Positions 47,468 through 57,047 are shown, counted from the first letter of the stretch. The stretch: DNA of 64,000 nt from Shimia sp. CNT1-13L.2 (GCF_024331145.1 NZ_JANDJO010000011.1:56497-120496); one strand, 5' to 3'. Numbers and translations: made by a program. The notes: generated by a model not told the origin, from the sequence alone.

Positions 47468-48156
47468 TCCTGTCGTCCTTTTCCTCGGCCCTCGGACAGG
47501 TCGGGGATGCGCGCTTTCGCCGTGTCCTGTTCAAGGGGCTTGGCCTGACCATCGCCCTTTTGGTCGGGGCAACCTTCCTGCTGCAATGGTTCCTTGGCTA
47601 CCTTGTTGGCGATACCGTCACCCTGCCCTTCTTTGGCGAAGTCGGCTGGATCGACGACGCGCTTGGCTGGTCGGTGCTGCTGGTCGCGCCGATTGCCTCG
47701 GTGTTCCTGATGGTTCCCGTGGCTTCGGCCTTTACCTCGATGTTCCTGGATGAGGTCGCGGACGCGGTCGAGGATCGCCACTATGGCCACCTGCCCCCCG
47801 CCAAGGCCATTGCGATCTCCGAGGCCGTGAAGGACACGCTGTCCTTCCTCGGCGTCCTGATCGCGGCCAACCTCGTCGCGCTGGTGCTCTACCTGTTCCT
47901 GTCGCCACTTGCCCCCTTCATCTTCTGGGGGCTGAACGGCTTTCTGCTGGGGCGGGAATATTTTCAACTGGCCGCGATGCGCCGCCTCGGGCGCGAGGGG
48001 GCCAAGCAACTGCGCCGCCGCCACATGGCAACGATCTGGATTGCCGGCACGCTGATGGCGATCCCGCTGACGGTGCCACTCCTGAACCTGATCATCCCGA
48101 TCCTTGGGGCGGCCACCTTCACGCATCTGTTCCACCGACTGGAACAGCGCGGATAG
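47452..48156 (+). CDS. EI24/CysZ-family membrane protein
   Basis: 234 aa. Four to five hydrophobic segments (LGLTIALLVGATFLLQWFLGYLVG; SVLLVAPIASVFLMVPVASAF; LSFLGVLIAANLVALVLYLFL; WIAGTLMAIPLTVPLLNLIIPILGAATF). The pattern FLDEVADAVEDRHYGHLPPAK and FWGLNGFLLGREYFQLAAMRRLGREGAKQLRRRH is typical of EI24/CysZ-like proteins. CysZ transports sulfate; substrate here is unproven. It overlaps the nitroreductase gene by 16 bp and is followed by a terminator. Confidence 0.85.
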   Translation: MALQVILSSFSSALGQVGDARFRRVLFKGLGLTIALLVGATFLLQWFLGYLVGDTVTLPFFGEVGWIDDALGWSVLLVAPIASVFLMVPVASAFTSMFLDEVADAVEDRHYGHLPPAKAIAISEAVKDTLSFLGVLIAANLVALVLYLFLSPLAPFIFWGLNGFLLGREYFQLAAMRRLGREGAKQLRRRHMATIWIAGTLMAIPLTVPLLNLIIPILGAATFTHLFHRLEQRG

Positions 48157-48163
48157 AACAAGA

Positions 48164-48190
48164 AAGGGCGGCTCTCGGGCCGCCTTTTGC
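48164..48190 (+). terminator. Rho-independent terminator after the EI24 gene
   Basis: AAAGGGCGGC / GCCGCCTTTT hairpin with a 6-base loop, 8 bp after the stop. Confidence 0.8.
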
Positions 48191-48312
48191 GAAACTGGTG
48201 CAACCGGGGCTGTCTACTTAGTAGGTGCAACGCCATTCCAAGACGAAGGACAAGAACTTACCTTCGGGATTTGTCTGTGAAGAGGTGACGGCTGTACGGG
48301 GCCAAGTGCGCA

Positions 48313-48340
48313 TTGACAAAACCTTCTCACTGCCAACTAT
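48313..48340 (+). promoter_or_regulatory. Candidate promoter of the orphan secreted-protein gene
   Basis: A consensus TTGACA at 48313-48318 is followed after 16 bp by AACTAT (48335-48340), 30 bp before the GTG start. The same TTG could be misread as a start codon. Confidence 0.5.
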
Positions 48341-48369
48341 CACTTACTTGGACCTTAAAGGATTTTCCG

Positions 48370-49071
48370 GTGCCTAGAGCCCCAATCGCAATTGTCGTTT
48401 CCCGGTTTGTGGGCATGTCTTGCGCGCTGGCAGTATCCTGTGGCTTTCTGCTTGGCGGTTCAGTCGGGGCAGATACACCCGATCCAGTCGAACTGTTTGA
48501 TGAGGCATTACAAGCGAACGCAAATTTCGAAAATCATCGATTAGAGGAAATCGTCTCTAGCCGACCGGAACTGCTACTCGAACAAAACGCAAACGGCCTG
48601 ACTTTGGTAGATTTTGCTTTTTTCTATCTAAATGACGACTTGGTTAGCCAAACCAACCTCAATTTCCTTAAACACCTGTTCAAAAACGATTTCTATGGTC
48701 AGAGCATCGACCGATCAGAGCACTTTTCCTTAGCTGTGAAAGCGTTACGCGGAGCCGATGACCAAATTGGCCGTATTGATCTGCCGGACGACATGATTGT
48801 CCATGATGCACGCGAACCCTTCATTGCCCTTCTGTCTGACACGATTTCCGACCGTCTTCCGCAAAATCCACTGACGAGCGAAAACAGCTTGAAGCTTGTT
48901 CTGGATATTTGCGATCCAAAGGCCTTCCACCTTGGGCAAGAGGCGTTCTTTGGCAAGCAACTCACTCAAGCCATCGCAAGCACTTTGGTGCCACAACATA
49001 AGAACTTTGTCGAAGTATACGCTCAGAGTGGCACACTGAACGTAAGCTGCGTTGAAGCATTGTCGAACTAA
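48370..49071 (+). CDS. Orphan secreted protein of unknown function
   Basis: 233 aa from GTG 48370, which has AAAGGA 8 bp upstream and sits just behind a consensus promoter. A signal peptide is predicted (SRFVGMSCALAVSCGFLLGGSVGADT). The mature part has an ankyrin-like stretch (ENHRLEEIVSSRPELLLEQNANGLTLVDFAFFYL) and no motif I can name. The coding sequence is AT-richer than its neighbours and uses TTG, TTA and AAT codons more freely, suggesting recent transfer. It stands alone between a terminator and the DUF1467 gene. Confidence 0.65.
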   Translation: MPRAPIAIVVSRFVGMSCALAVSCGFLLGGSVGADTPDPVELFDEALQANANFENHRLEEIVSSRPELLLEQNANGLTLVDFAFFYLNDDLVSQTNLNFLKHLFKNDFYGQSIDRSEHFSLAVKALRGADDQIGRIDLPDDMIVHDAREPFIALLSDTISDRLPQNPLTSENSLKLVLDICDPKAFHLGQEAFFGKQLTQAIASTLVPQHKNFVEVYAQSGTLNVSCVEALSN

Positions 49072-49163
49072 CGTCTTGCGCTCAAAGCGGCCAGCGCGCC
49101 TGGAGTGTTCAAGGGGATGACCGCAAAACGAGCCCCCCGGCATCCGCCCATCTTACGTCCGGA

Positions 49164-49448
49164 TCACTCGCTCTCGCTGATCGGTGGCAGGCGGTTCATC
49201 CAGTCGAAATCGCGCACCGTGATGATTTCCGCGGTGATGATCCAGTACAGGATCACCCACATCACCGCCGCCGCGAGTGTGGTGATCTTCGCTTTGGTCT
49301 TGAGGTAATGGTTCTCCGGCGCCCCGGCCTGCGTGCCCGGTGTCACCTCGCCAAGGTCGCCTTGTGTCTCGAGACGGATCGGGATCACGACGAGAAAGGT
49401 CATGAACCACAAGACCGCGTACAGCACGAGGGCAGAGGTGATCGACAT
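49164..49448 (-). CDS. DUF1467 family membrane protein
   Basis: 94 aa with two membrane helices (LVLYAVLWFMTFLVVIPI; TTLAAAVMWVILYWIITAEII) joined by RLETQGDLGEVTPGTQAGAPENHYLKTKAKI, the DUF1467 hallmark. Function unknown. In this window it lies directly downstream of the methylmalonyl-CoA epimerase gene (80-bp gap), an order I associate with alphaproteobacteria. Confidence 0.87.
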   Translation of the reverse strand: MSITSALVLYAVLWFMTFLVVIPIRLETQGDLGEVTPGTQAGAPENHYLKTKAKITTLAAAVMWVILYWIITAEIITVRDFDWMNRLPPISESE

Positions 49449-49528
49449 GGGCGCGCTCCTGTTCTGGTCGCCTTTAAATGAAACACGGGCAGGAGACGAT
49501 CCCGCCCGCGTGCGACTGCCAATCTAGA

Positions 49529-49933
49529 TCAGACCTGTTCCAGTTCAACCAGGCAGCCGTTGAAATCCTTCGGGTGCAGGAACAGAACCGGCTTGCCGTG
49601 GGCGCCGATTTTCGGCTCACCCGAGCCAAGCACGCGGGCACCGGTTTCCTTGAGGTGATCACGCGCCGCGATGATGTCTTCCACCTCATAGCAGACGTGG
49701 TGAATGCCACCCGACGGGTTCTTTTCAAGAAAGCCGTTGATGGGGCTGTTTTCGCCCAGCGGATAAAGCAGCTCGATCTTGGTGTTGGGCAGTTCGATGA
49801 ACACCACGGTCACACCGTGATCGGGTTCGTCCTGCGGGTCGCCAACCTTGGCACCCAGCGCGTTGCGATACTGTGCCGAGGCCGCTTCGAGGTCGGGTAC
49901 GGCGATGGCGACGTGGTTCAGACGTCCGATCAT
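49529..49933 (-). CDS. mce: Methylmalonyl-CoA epimerase
   Basis: 134 aa glyoxalase/VOC fold. It interconverts (R)- and (S)-methylmalonyl-CoA in propionyl-CoA breakdown and the ethylmalonyl-CoA pathway. Metal-ligand positions are visible in LNHVAIAVPDLEAA (His), the KIELLYPLGENSPINGFLEKNPSGGIHHVCYEVEDI stretch (Glu, His) and the terminal GCLVELEQV (Glu). Length is normal. Confidence 0.93.
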   Translation of the reverse strand: MIGRLNHVAIAVPDLEAASAQYRNALGAKVGDPQDEPDHGVTVVFIELPNTKIELLYPLGENSPINGFLEKNPSGGIHHVCYEVEDIIAARDHLKETGARVLGSGEPKIGAHGKPVLFLHPKDFNGCLVELEQV

Positions 49934-50019
49934 GTCGAGTTTCCTTTCGGTTTCTTAAGCCTGCCGCCCTTATGGGCAAGCACGCTGTGGGTTGCAAGGG
50001 ACAGGCCGTCGCGTCACGC

Positions 50020-50034
50020 TTAACTGTTTGTTAG
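50020..50034. promoter_or_regulatory. Near-match to a CtrA site upstream of the response regulator
   Basis: TTAA-CTGTTTG-TTAG agrees with TTAA-N7-TTAA at 7 of 8 positions, 53 bp before the start codon. Weak on its own. Confidence 0.25.
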
Positions 50035-50086
50035 CCAACTCTGCCTAGCGTCATGTGCATCTGCCATTCTTCCCAAGGAGCCTGCC

Positions 50087-50803
50087 ATGGACGAGTTCGC
50101 CACCCTTGCCACGCATCGGATACCGACGGCACAGCGCCCATTGCTGGGGCTTACCGTGCTTGTTGTAGAGGACAGCCGCTTTGCCTGTGATGCCCTGCGC
50201 CTTTTGTGCCTGCGCTCCGGTGCCCGCATCCGGCGTGCGGATTGTATCGCCTCGGCCCGCCGTCATCTTCAGATCTACCTGCCGTCGGTGGCCATTGTCG
50301 ACATGGGCCTGCCCGATGGCTCCGGTGCCACGCTGATCGAAGAACTCTCCCAGCAGACACCCCGCATCGAAGTGGTGCTGGGCATGTCCGGCGATCCCTT
50401 TGCCGAAGATGCGGCTATTGCCGCTGGTGCCGACGGGTTTCTTGCCAAACCGCTCAACAGCCTCGCCGCGTTTCAGGATGCCGTTCTGTCACGTCTGCCA
50501 CCAGACCGCCGCCCCTGCGGGCCAAGACCTATCGTCGATGATCCGGTCGTGCCCGATCCCGCGGCCTATCGCGATGATCTCTGCCATGCCGCCGACACGC
50601 TTGAGAACAACAACCCCGATGACGTGATCGACTATGTCGCGCAGTTCCTTGCCGGTCTCGCCCTCTCGGCACAGGATCAGCCGCTCCACCGCGCCGCCGA
50701 AATCGTCTCGAAGGGGCGTGCCAAAGGAACGGTGTTGAACGCTGATATCTCGCGGCTCAGCCAACTGGTTCAGGATCGCATCGAACGCCAGCCTGCCATC
50801 TGA
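50087..50803 (+). CDS. Response regulator (REC domain with unclassified C-terminal helical region)
   Basis: 238 aa. The receiver domain spans ~20-135: acidic pair E28-D29 (VVEDS), phosphoacceptor Asp72 (VAIVDMGLPDGSG), and Lys121 (GFLAKPL). The C-terminal ~100 residues (AAYRDDLCHAADTLENNNPDDVIDYVAQFLAGLALSAQDQPLHRAAEIVSKGR...SRLSQLVQDRI) are helical with no DNA-binding or catalytic motif I recognise. No histidine kinase is adjacent. AAGGAG precedes the ATG. Confidence 0.87.
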   Translation: MDEFATLATHRIPTAQRPLLGLTVLVVEDSRFACDALRLLCLRSGARIRRADCIASARRHLQIYLPSVAIVDMGLPDGSGATLIEELSQQTPRIEVVLGMSGDPFAEDAAIAAGADGFLAKPLNSLAAFQDAVLSRLPPDRRPCGPRPIVDDPVVPDPAAYRDDLCHAADTLENNNPDDVIDYVAQFLAGLALSAQDQPLHRAAEIVSKGRAKGTVLNADISRLSQLVQDRIERQPAI

Positions 50804-50805
50804 CG

Positions 50806-51519
50806 TCAAAGTGTCGGATCGCGCCCCACCCGCACCAACCGTGTCAGGTCACTCAGGCTTTCGCGCTGTTGCCGGTCCGAGCCAAAATTCGACGGCGACA
50901 GCCAGACGTCATAGGCCGCCTTCAGGGCCGGCCACTCGGCATCAATCGCAGCAAACCATGCGGTGTCTCGGTTGCGCCCCTTGACCACCAGATGCTGGCG
51001 GAAAACCCCTTCATAACTCAGGCCAAGCCGCTGCGCCGCCCGCCGCGAGGGCGTGTTCAGCGCATCACACTTCCATTCATACCGCCGATAGCCGTTCTCG
51101 AAGGCCCATTGCATCATCAGAACCATCGCCTCGGTCGCCGCCCGTGTACCCTGCAATTGTGGTGAGAGATTGATATGTCCGACCTCGATGGAACCGGCAT
51201 CGGGGTGAATGCGCAGATAGCTTGCCACCCCGCCCCAGGCCCGCGCGTCCTTGTCATAGATCGCATAGAACAGGGGATCGCCTGCCCCCGTGATGCCCTT
51301 CATCCACCGATGATAGGCCGCCGCCGAGTGAAACGGACCGTAGGGCATGTAATCCCAGACTGCATCCTGCCCCTCGTAAGCGCGAAACAAAAGCGCAGCA
51401 TGGGCCTCGGCCTGCAAGGGCTCCAGCCGCGTATACTGCCCCTCAAGCACGACACCCTTGGGCGGCGCGGGGGGCGTCCAGTTTTCTACCTTTGGTCCAA
51501 GCGGTCTTGGCTCAGTCAT
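50806..51519 (-). CDS. GNAT-family N-acetyltransferase (RimJ/RimL-like)
   Basis: 237 aa. The RimJ/RimL-type pattern is present: RLEPLQAEAHAALLFRAYEG, VWDYMPYGPF, SIEVGHINLSPQLQGTRAATEAMVLMMQWAFENGYRRYEWKCDALNTPSRRAAQRLGLSYEGVFRQHLVVKGRNRDTAWFA. It transfers acetyl from acetyl-CoA to an unknown amine. ATG 51519 has GGGAG upstream; eleven further in-frame residues are rejected. Convergent with the response regulator gene. Confidence 0.87.
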   Translation of the reverse strand: MTEPRPLGPKVENWTPPAPPKGVVLEGQYTRLEPLQAEAHAALLFRAYEGQDAVWDYMPYGPFHSAAAYHRWMKGITGAGDPLFYAIYDKDARAWGGVASYLRIHPDAGSIEVGHINLSPQLQGTRAATEAMVLMMQWAFENGYRRYEWKCDALNTPSRRAAQRLGLSYEGVFRQHLVVKGRNRDTAWFAAIDAEWPALKAAYDVWLSPSNFGSDRQQRESLSDLTRLVRVGRDPTL

Positions 51520-51582
51520 GCGCGGGTCTCCCTCGTCGCATGACATTTGCACAAAGGCCCAGCCCCTGCCAAGCCTTTGAGC

Positions 51583-52812
51583 TTACAACATCATATGCGG
51601 GTTATTCCCCATATCGAGACCGGGAAAGATCACCTCTTCCAGCCGCGCCCTAGAAATGCCAAAGCTGCCGCGCATCGCCCAGGCTGCCCAGGCCCGCACA
51701 TCGCCTGTCGGCATCAGGTCGCGCCGATCATACAGCGCGGCTTCTTCCAGCCCCGGCCACTGGCCATAGACCTTGCCGCCGCGAATGGCGCCGCCCGACA
51801 GAACCATCAACCCGCCGGTCCCGTGATCAGTACCCTTGGTGCCGTTTTCCCGCACGGTCCTGCCAAACTCGGTCATGGCCACAACCGTCGTCTTGCCCCA
51901 GACCGACGCCCCGACACCCTTGCGCAGGTGCAACAGCACCTCGGAGAGTTGCTCAAGCGGCCGCTTCAAAGTAATTTCCTGACGGGCATGGGTATCCCAC
52001 CCGCCCAGCGAAAACGTCGCGATCCGCGCATCACTGCGCAACTGCTCGGCCGCGAAATCCGCAATGCGATGATGCCCCTTGCCCTTGCGCGAAGCCGCCA
52101 TGTCATTGCCCATGGCCTCCATCATCTGCGCCTCGCTCTCGGCCACAACAGCATCGCCATCCTGCCCCGCCAGCATCACTGCCTCGCGCATGACCGCCGC
52201 CATGGCCGGATCGTCCTGCATGGTCAGCTCCAGCAACCGCAGGCCCTGTTCGCTCAGGGTCACATCCACATCCGGCGACCAGTTCGACACCGGCGCATCG
52301 CCACTGGTGAGCAGCATGTTCTCCTGCCCGATGGTAAAGGTCGTCTGCGCCTCGACACCCGGAATGCCCTGCAGCATCCGGTTCAGCCAGCCATCCCGCT
52401 GCGTGCCAGAGGCAAGGGAAACCGCGCCCGCCTCCAACAGGTCCTGCCCGTCAAAGTGGCTACGCTTGTCGCGATAAGGCTGCGAGACCGCATGCACAAA
52501 GGCCAGCTCGCCCTTGTTCCACAGCCCCATAAGGGGTTTCATCGCGGGATGCAGCCCGAAATAGCCATCTAGATCAAGGGCAGACGCCTTCTGCCCTGCC
52601 AGATTGGGCCGCGCACTGGCAAAGGCCGCATCGCCCCATGGCCGGACCGCATCCAAGCCATCCAAACCGCCCCGCAGGATGATCACCACAAGGCGATTGT
52701 CCCAGGGTGTCGCGGCAAAACTCATTGGCGTGATCAGCGGGCTGGCCGCCGCGGAACAACCAATCGCCGCGCCGCGCATCAGGAACCCGCGTCGTGTCAA
52801 CTCATGCGTCAT
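51583..52812 (-). CDS. DUF1501 family protein with Tat signal
   Basis: 409 aa. A twin-arginine signal (LTRRGFLMRGAAIG) is followed by a sulfatase/phosphatase-like fold: RLVVIILRGGLDGLDAVRP, FSLGGWDTHARQ, TTVVAMTEFGRTVRENGTKGTDHGTGGLMVLSG. DUF1501 proteins are usually paired with DUF1800 proteins, as here (11 bp gap). AGGAGGAAAG precedes ATG 52812. Function unknown; extracytoplasmic. Confidence 0.9.
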   Translation of the reverse strand: MTHELTRRGFLMRGAAIGCSAAASPLITPMSFAATPWDNRLVVIILRGGLDGLDAVRPWGDAAFASARPNLAGQKASALDLDGYFGLHPAMKPLMGLWNKGELAFVHAVSQPYRDKRSHFDGQDLLEAGAVSLASGTQRDGWLNRMLQGIPGVEAQTTFTIGQENMLLTSGDAPVSNWSPDVDVTLSEQGLRLLELTMQDDPAMAAVMREAVMLAGQDGDAVVAESEAQMMEAMGNDMAASRKGKGHHRIADFAAEQLRSDARIATFSLGGWDTHARQEITLKRPLEQLSEVLLHLRKGVGASVWGKTTVVAMTEFGRTVRENGTKGTDHGTGGLMVLSGGAIRGGKVYGQWPGLEEAALYDRRDLMPTGDVRAWAAWAMRGSFGISRARLEEVIFPGLDMGNNPHMML

Positions 52813-52823
52813 GACTTTCCTCC

Positions 52824-54200
52824 TCACACCTTCTGGAACGCAGGCGACATCAGCACCAGCGCAACGCCTTCGCGGCGGTTCTCGGCGGCCTCGGCCGCGA
52901 ACACCACGCGCTGCGGCGGGGTCGGCCCAAGGGCCGCTGCCACGAATTCACGCGGATCCGGCATTCTGTCGCCCATCATTTCCGGCAAACCCAGCGCCCA
53001 TTGCATCCGCGCCGCCATACCCTGCGGCGTGATCCATGCCGCGTCTTCCTCGGCCCAGCCATCCGGCCCCGCAGGACGTTGCCAGCGTTGCCCCATGCGC
53101 AACAGCGGTCGGAAAAAGTGCCGCCCGACGCGGGCAGGTTTCCACGCTTCCGCCCAGCGCACCGGCAGGTCCAGCGCCCGCAATGTCGAACTCACAAAGG
53201 TGATCGGGCGCTTGAAATTTCCCGCATCCGCCGCCCATGCCGAAGGATGGCTCAGCAGAACCTTATAGACCGCCGTCAGATCCCCGCCTGTATCCAGATA
53301 GGCCCGCGTCATCAGCGTCACCATGTCGGGATCGGGGGTGTCGGATACGAAATGAACCGCGAGTTTCCAGGCAATATGCCGTGCCGTTGCCGGGTGGCGC
53401 GCCAGATCGCGCAGGGCCGCATGAATGGCCTCGACGCCCCCATCAGGGCCATAGGTTTTTCCCAACACCTCTTCCGCGCCGGGCTCAACCACACCCTCAA
53501 GGAAAACCGCGCCTTTCAGCGGCGCCCATTTCAAGCCGGTCAGCAACTCGGCCAACTGCCTGACATCCGTCTGGGTATAGGGCCCGTCCACACCCAGCGT
53601 GTGCAACTCAAGGATTTCCCGCGCCAGGTTTTCATTCAAACCCCGCGCGCCCCCCTTTTTCTGCGCCCGCCGGCTGTTCGGCCCGATAGATGCGTTCTGA
53701 TCCAGATAGTGCAGCATCAGGGGATGCACGGACGCCGCGATCAGCATGTCTTCAAAACGCCCGCCAACATGCGGGCGAATGGCCTCTTCCACATAAGGGC
53801 CGGTGGCCATGTTGATCACCGCCCCCTTGCCCATCGCCGTGAAATGGTCAGCCCAGAAGGCAACCAGCCGCTCGCGAAAACCGGTCTGCGTCCGCACCCG
53901 CCGTAACATGTCCTGACGCAACCATTTCAGCGCGTCGCGCCGCGTCTGCTCTTTCAGGTCGCGCAAGGCAGCATCTGCAGCCTCGACATCACCCTCGGCG
54001 CGCCCGCGAGTAATGCGGCGCAGCCGGATACGCTCGGCCTCGCGCGGGCCAAAACTTTCAAAGGTCTCGATGGGAAAGCGGTCTGCCATCGCGTCGCGCC
54101 CCTTGAGACCGGCCAGCATAACGCCGATGCTTTCTGGCGCGGCAATGCGCGGCGACAGGCCATATCCAAACCGCGTTTCCGCCATGACGGGATCAAACAC
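52824..54200 (-). CDS. DUF1800 family protein
   Basis: 458 aa from GTG 54200, which has AAGGGAG at a good distance; 40 in-frame codons upstream are rejected. Family stretches: ETRFGYGLSPR, RERLVAFWADHFTAMGK, NENLAREILELHTLGVDGPYTQTDVRQLAELLTGLKW, FKRPITFVSSTLRAL. It is first in the operon with the Tat-exported DUF1501 protein. The family function is unknown. Confidence 0.9.
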   Translation of the reverse strand: MFDPVMAETRFGYGLSPRIAAPESIGVMLAGLKGRDAMADRFPIETFESFGPREAERIRLRRITRGRAEGDVEAADAALRDLKEQTRRDALKWLRQDMLRRVRTQTGFRERLVAFWADHFTAMGKGAVINMATGPYVEEAIRPHVGGRFEDMLIAASVHPLMLHYLDQNASIGPNSRRAQKKGGARGLNENLAREILELHTLGVDGPYTQTDVRQLAELLTGLKWAPLKGAVFLEGVVEPGAEEVLGKTYGPDGGVEAIHAALRDLARHPATARHIAWKLAVHFVSDTPDPDMVTLMTRAYLDTGGDLTAVYKVLLSHPSAWAADAGNFKRPITFVSSTLRALDLPVRWAEAWKPARVGRHFFRPLLRMGQRWQRPAGPDGWAEEDAAWITPQGMAARMQWALGLPEMMGDRMPDPREFVAAALGPTPPQRVVFAAEAAENRREGVALVLMSPAFQKV

Positions 54201-54334
54201 CGTGAAACTCCCTTGCAAAACCGGCGCGGCAATCACCGCACCACGACACTCATACGCAGAATACCCCAGCTTCCGTCGGTTTTTGATGACGAAAAGCGCG
54301 GATCGCTCCCCCTCGGCCATTCCCCGCCCACGAA

Positions 54335-54363
54335 AAAGGCCGCCCCAAGCGGGACGGCCTTTC
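54335..54363 (-). terminator. Terminator of aspS
   Basis: AAAGGCCGCCC / GGGACGGCCTTT hairpin with one bulged base, 21 bp after the aspS stop; T-run on the minus strand. Confidence 0.75.
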
Positions 54364-54383
54364 GTTCAAGCTATGTTTGCAAA

Positions 54384-56234
54384 TCAGTCCTGGGGAATGA
54401 TGCGCAGACCCAGTTCCATCATCTGATCCGAAGACGGATCGGACGGTGCGTTCATCATCAGGTCTTCGGCGCGCTGGTTCATCGGGAACATCATCACTTC
54501 GCGAATGTTCTGCTGATCGGCCAGCAGCATCACGATACGGTCGATACCAGCGGCACAGCCACCGTGCGGCGGCGCGCCATAGTGGAAGGCGTTGAACAGC
54601 GCACCAAAGCGGTTCTTCACCTCGTCTTCACCGTATCCGGCCAGTTCAAAGGCCTTCAGCATGATTTCCGGCTTGTGGTTCCGGATCGCACCCGACACCA
54701 GTTCGTAACCGTTACAGGCGAGGTCATACTGATAACCCTTCACCGCCAGCGGATCGCCGTTCAGCGCGTCCATGCCACCTTGCGGCATCGAGAACGGGTT
54801 GTGTTCAAAGTCGATCTCGCCGGTTTCTTCGTCCGCCTCGAAAATCGGGAAGTCGACGATCCATGCAAAGGCGAAACGGTCTTTCTCGGTCAAGCCAAGT
54901 TCGTCACCGATCACGGCGCGGGCACGGCCGGCCACGCCTTCAAAGGCCTTCGGCTTGCCGCCAAGGAAGAAGGCCGCGTCGCCCACGTCCAGACCCAGTT
55001 GCTGACGGATGGCTTCGGTCCGTTCGGGGCCGATGTTCTTGGCCAGCGGACCAGCCGCCTCCATACCACCTTCGACCTCGCCGGACTTCAGCTTGGCCTG
55101 GGCTTCCTTCACTGAAATACCCAGTTCCTGCGCCACGCCGTCTGCGGTTTTCTCGCGCCAGAAGATATAGCCCATACCCGGCAGACCTTCCTGCTGGGCG
55201 AACTTGTTCATGCGGTCACAGAACTTGCGCGAACCGCCTTTCGGTGCGGGAATGGCGCGCACTTCGGTGCCTTCCTGCTCAAGCAGCTTGGCAAAGATCG
55301 CAAAACCCGAACCACGGAAGTGCTCCGACACGATCTGCATCTTGATCGGGTTCCGAAGGTCCGGCTTGTCAGTGCCATACCACAGGGCCGCGTCCTTGTA
55401 GGAAATCTGCGGCCAGTCCTGATCAACCTTGCGACCACCGCCGAACTCTTCGAACACACCTTTCAGAACCGGCTCGATCGTGTCGAAGACGTCCTGCTGT
55501 TCAACAAAGGACATCTCCATGTCGAGCTGGTAGAAATCGGTCGGCGAACGGTCGGCACGCGGGTCTTCGTCACGGAAGCACGGTGCGATCTGGAAGTATT
55601 TGTCAAAGCCCGCAACCATCATCAGCTGCTTGAACTGCTGCGGCGCCTGCGGCAGCGCATAGAACTTACCCGGATGCAGACGCGACGGAACAAGGAAGTC
55701 ACGCGCACCTTCGGGGCTGGAGGCGGTGATGATCGGGGTCTGGTATTCGCGGAAACCGGTGTCCCACATGCGCTTGCGCATCGACATCACAACGTCCGAG
55801 CGCAGCTTCATATTGTCCTGCATCGCCTCGCGGCGCAGGTCGAGGAAGCGGTACTTCAGACGGGTTTCTTCCGGATATTCCTGATCGCCGAACACCATCA
55901 GCGGCAGTTCGTCAGCCGCGCCAAGGATCTCCAGATCACGCACGAACACCTCGACCTCGCCAGTCGGGATCTTCGGGTTCACCAGATCTTCGTCACGCGC
56001 CTTCACGTTGCCGTCGATGCGGATACACCATTCGCTGCGCACCTTCTCCATCTCGGCAAAGACCGGGCTGTCGGGATCGCACAGAACCTGCGTCACGCCA
56101 TAGTGGTCGCGCAGGTCGATGAACAGGATGCCGCCGTGGTCACGGACCCGGTGGACCCAGCCCGACAGACGGACGGTTTCGCCGACATTGGATTTGTTCA
56201 GTTCGGCGCAGGTGTGGCTGCGAAAGGCGTGCAT
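54384..56234 (-). CDS. aspS: Aspartate--tRNA ligase
   Basis: 616 aa, class IIb synthetase of the bacterial type. N-terminal OB-fold anticodon domain ([31 protein letters not shown]), motif 2 ([26 protein letters not shown]), the bacterial GAD insertion (roughly residues 300-420), and motif 3 ([33 protein letters not shown]). GAGGGAG precedes ATG 56234. Whether it also charges tRNA-Asn cannot be told from this window. Confidence 0.95.
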   Translation of the reverse strand: MHAFRSHTCAELNKSNVGETVRLSGWVHRVRDHGGILFIDLRDHYGVTQVLCDPDSPVFAEMEKVRSEWCIRIDGNVKARDEDLVNPKIPTGEVEVFVRDLEILGAADELPLMVFGDQEYPEETRLKYRFLDLRREAMQDNMKLRSDVVMSMRKRMWDTGFREYQTPIITASSPEGARDFLVPSRLHPGKFYALPQAPQQFKQLMMVAGFDKYFQIAPCFRDEDPRADRSPTDFYQLDMEMSFVEQQDVFDTIEPVLKGVFEEFGGGRKVDQDWPQISYKDAALWYGTDKPDLRNPIKMQIVSEHFRGSGFAIFAKLLEQEGTEVRAIPAPKGGSRKFCDRMNKFAQQEGLPGMGYIFWREKTADGVAQELGISVKEAQAKLKSGEVEGGMEAAGPLAKNIGPERTEAIRQQLGLDVGDAAFFLGGKPKAFEGVAGRARAVIGDELGLTEKDRFAFAWIVDFPIFEADEETGEIDFEHNPFSMPQGGMDALNGDPLAVKGYQYDLACNGYELVSGAIRNHKPEIMLKAFELAGYGEDEVKNRFGALFNAFHYGAPPHGGCAAGIDRIVMLLADQQNIREVMMFPMNQRAEDLMMNAPSDPSSDQMMELGLRIIPQD

Positions 56235-56272
56235 GGTCGCTCCCTCTGACGGGTCAAATAAATGAAGTCGCG

Positions 56273-56303
56273 CTGATACACCTCTTCGCGGGCACAAAGT
56301 CAA
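56273..56303 (-). promoter_or_regulatory. Candidate aspS promoter
   Basis: Minus-strand TTGACT (56303-56298) and TATCAG (56278-56273) are spaced by 19 bp, about 40 bp before the start codon. The spacing is longer than ideal. Confidence 0.35.
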
Positions 56304-56399
56304 GGGAACCACCCCGCTTTGGGCGATTTTTCGGCGTCAGGTGTCCAGTTAATTTCCCCACACCGTCGCAAGCGGCGATGTTGTCCATGGTTCAGGGTT

Positions 56400-57047
56400 T
56401 CAGGGCGCAATCAGGACGGCAGGGATTTCACCCCGCAAGGAGTTGCCCATGGTGAACGCTTGCGCCGTTTTCAGATCCTGCAAGGTTACGACCTGTTCCC
56501 GTACATCCCCATGCTCCAGCAGACGCTGACGCAGCACTCCCGGAAGACAGCCCGAACCCAGCGGCGGCGTCACCCGTTCACCGTTTTGCAGGGTGACAAA
56601 GACGTTGGTGATCGTGCCTTCGCACAGTTCATCACGCTCGTTCAGAAACAGCCACTCATCCACCCCTTCCGGCAGAGCGGCACGCGCCCTGTCGTAAACC
56701 GCGCGCTGCGTGGTCTTGTGCACAAGCCAGACATCATCCGATCGCAACCGCGTCTCGGCAATCGCCACCGTCCAGCGCGCCGCAGTCACCCCAAGCGGGG
56801 CCGAGGTAAAGTCGCGCCCCCCGTCCGCCCCAAGGGTCAGACGACAGCGCATGGCCTGATCGGCAGTATACTCCGCCAGTTCACCAACAATGCCCTCACG
56901 GTCAAACGGATACCCAAAGCTGTCCGCCGACCGCTCCAGCCGTTGCAGATGCCGGGGAAGATCGTGAAACCCGCTCTCAGGCTCAAACCGGAAGGTCTCG
57001 ATCAGGCGGGTTCCGTCGGGAATTGGCTCGCGAAACGGGCTTTCCAT
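56400..57047 (-). CDS. pabC: Aminodeoxychorismate lyase-like class IV aminotransferase
   Basis: 215 aa, fold-type IV PLP protein. Features are RLIETFRFEPESGFHDLPRHLQRLERSADSFGYPF, the VHKTTQRAVYDRARAAL segment with the PLP lysine, and LCEGTITNVFVTLQNGERVTPPLGSGCLPGVLRQRLLE. It should convert 4-amino-4-deoxychorismate to p-aminobenzoate for folate. Its start lies inside the last 46 bp of pabB, with GAGGAGG upstream, so the two are coupled. It is somewhat shorter than E. coli PabC (269 aa). Confidence 0.87.
   Translation of the reverse strand: MESPFREPIPDGTRLIETFRFEPESGFHDLPRHLQRLERSADSFGYPFDREGIVGELAEYTADQAMRCRLTLGADGGRDFTSAPLGVTAARWTVAIAETRLRSDDVWLVHKTTQRAVYDRARAALPEGVDEWLFLNERDELCEGTITNVFVTLQNGERVTPPLGSGCLPGVLRQRLLEHGDVREQVVTLQDLKTAQAFTMGNSLRGEIPAVLIAP

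Noticed and set aside
48313..48369. TTG start at 48313 for the orphan secreted protein
   Set aside because: This TTG is part of a consensus TTGACA promoter hexamer, no ribosome site precedes it, and GTG 48370 has AAAGGA.
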